Below, piece after piece: positions 5,440 to 6,088 of a DNA stretch of 6,088 nt. How positions within the stretch are numbered: the first letter of the stretch is position 1; every line of letters begins with the position of its first letter. The notes below the pieces were generated by a model that ran no database searches, had not been told where the DNA came from, and saw only the letters and a program-made list of their open reading frames with translations. Source of the stretch: JAWLGJ01 sp041685145 (GTDB taxonomy: Bacteria; Pseudomonadota; Alphaproteobacteria; Rhodospirillales; Magnetospirillaceae); assembly GCA_041685145.1 (NCBI GenBank), contig JAWLGJ010000084.1, forward strand, positions 1-6,088. Direction: 5' to 3'. A program made the position numbers and the translations under genes.

Positions 5440-5584
5440 GTGCGCGGCCCAGGGTTTCCCGACTCCGCCCCTCGGTCTTTTCGGGCCACCGCCGCACCCC
5501 AGGGGCAAGTTCCCGCTTCCCCTTTCGCGCACCCTCCCGCTACCATCGGCGACTACGCCCCACATCGGCCGGGCAAGGTCTAGG
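5440..5584. other. Intergenic leader of the binding-protein gene
   Basis: This 145-bp C-rich stretch has no gene. The only promoter-like element is weak: TACCAT at 5541-5546 with TTCCCC 18 bp upstream at 5517-5522. A 9-bp odd palindrome CCCCAGGGG is at 5497-5505. AAGG at 5575-5578 is the likely RBS for ATG 5585. Confidence 0.3.
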
Positions 5585-6088
5585 ATGAAGCCTCACCGCC
5601 CGCGCGCCGCGGCATTCCTGTGTCTGGGCGCGCTCTTGTTCCTCGCTGTCCCTGCGCCCGCCGGCGATTCGCCGGCGACGTCCGACCGCATTGTCGCGTT
5701 CGCGCAGGACACGATGGACAACGACTGGCGCGCCGCCCAGGTCCGAGACGTCGAGCGGGCGCTGTCGGCGCGGCCGGAGGTCGATTTCGTCTTCACCGAC
5801 GCGCGGGGCAGCACGGCGCAGCAGATCCTGCACATCGAGCAGTTCGCCGCCGCGGGCGTCGACGTGCTGATCACCAGCCCCCGCGACGCCGAGGTCATGG
5901 CGGCGGTGGTGGCGGCGGTCGAGGCCCAGGGCATCCCGGTGGTGCTGTTGAGCCGGCGGGTCGCCGGCGACGCCTTCACCACCCTCATCCACGCCGACAA
6001 CCGCGCCATCGGCCGCCAGGCGGCGCACGCCCTGGCCGAGGCCACCGGCGGCCGTGCCCGCGTCCTGATGCTGGAGGGCATCGCCGCC
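5585..6088 (+). CDS. Periplasmic sugar-type substrate-binding protein (partial, 3' end off the right edge)
   Basis: The first 168 residues of a secreted protein of the type I periplasmic-binding fold (RbsB-like, Peripla_BP_4). A Sec signal peptide is clear: basic start KPHRPR, hydrophobic core about 8-22, and AxA cleavage motif APA at 24-26. The mature part opens with IVAFAQDTMDNDWR (36-49), where family members put ligand-contacting residues. VDVLITSPRDAEVMAAVV (92-109), GIPVVLLSRRV (116-126) and IHADNRAIGRQAA (135-147) follow, matching the strand-loop pattern of ribose and other sugar-binding proteins. The start has AAGG 6 nt upstream. Such a protein may serve an ABC sugar importer or form the periplasmic sensor part of a larger signalling protein; the downstream sequence needed to decide is outside the window. 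The ligand cannot be inferred. Confidence 0.87.
   Translation, partial: MKPHRPRAAAFLCLGALLFLAVPAPAGDSPATSDRIVAFAQDTMDNDWRAAQVRDVERALSARPEVDFVFTDARGSTAQQILHIEQFAAAGVDVLITSPRDAEVMAAVVAAVEAQGIPVVLLSRRVAGDAFTTLIHADNRAIGRQAAHALAEATGGRARVLMLEGIAA

Noticed and set aside
4122..5546. Long minus-strand open frame of 474 codons
   Set aside because: Antisense shadow of hisI and the G3E GTPase in GC-rich DNA. It runs through the terminator and gap and shows no recognisable domain.

Overview
The window is GC-rich, gene-dense bacterial DNA. Its gene set (bifunctional Nnr, DadA, an FNR-family regulator, a stand-alone hisI) and strong G/C bias at third codon positions suggest an alphaproteobacterium, plausibly of the Rhodospirillales/Magnetospirillum type. 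That placement is an inference from protein flavour and composition; no marker gene is present. There are no transposases, tRNA or rRNA genes or CRISPR repeats, so this looks like ordinary chromosome rather than an island.

Layout, left to right. (1) 1-1237, minus strand: bifunctional NAD(P)H-hydrate repair enzyme Nnr, cut by the left edge just before its last catalytic motif. (2) 1238-1354: short divergent promoter region. (3) 1355-2620, plus: D-amino-acid dehydrogenase DadA, from a GTG start. (4) 2621-2750: gap with weak inverted repeats. (5) 2751-2936, plus: a 61-residue unrecognised protein whose 3' end overlaps the 3' end of the next gene. (6) 2914-3603, minus: a Crp/FNR-family regulator with FNR-type DNA-contact residues but an unusual N-terminal cluster of five cysteines. 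(7) 3604-3807: divergent control region with two FNR-type boxes 21 bp apart. (8) 3808-4200 hisI and 4197-5264 a G3E (COG0523/CobW) GTPase, both plus, joined by an ATGA overlap. (9) 5265-5584: 320-bp gap holding a strong intrinsic terminator and, just upstream of it, a candidate ~85-nt small RNA with its own promoter. (10) 5585-6088, plus: the first 168 residues of a secreted sugar-type periplasmic binding protein, cut by the right edge.

How the parts fit together: Nnr repairs damaged NAD(P)H and DadA feeds electrons from D-amino acids to the respiratory chain. The regulator probably responds to oxygen, redox state or NO, and probably acts on the FNR-type boxes between it and hisI. HisI is a zinc enzyme of histidine synthesis and is translationally coupled to a putative metal-delivery GTPase with a histidine-rich loop, which suggests a metal-supply partnership. 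The most interesting items are the non-canonical cysteine cluster, the tandem FNR boxes, the hisI-GTPase pair and the candidate small RNA.
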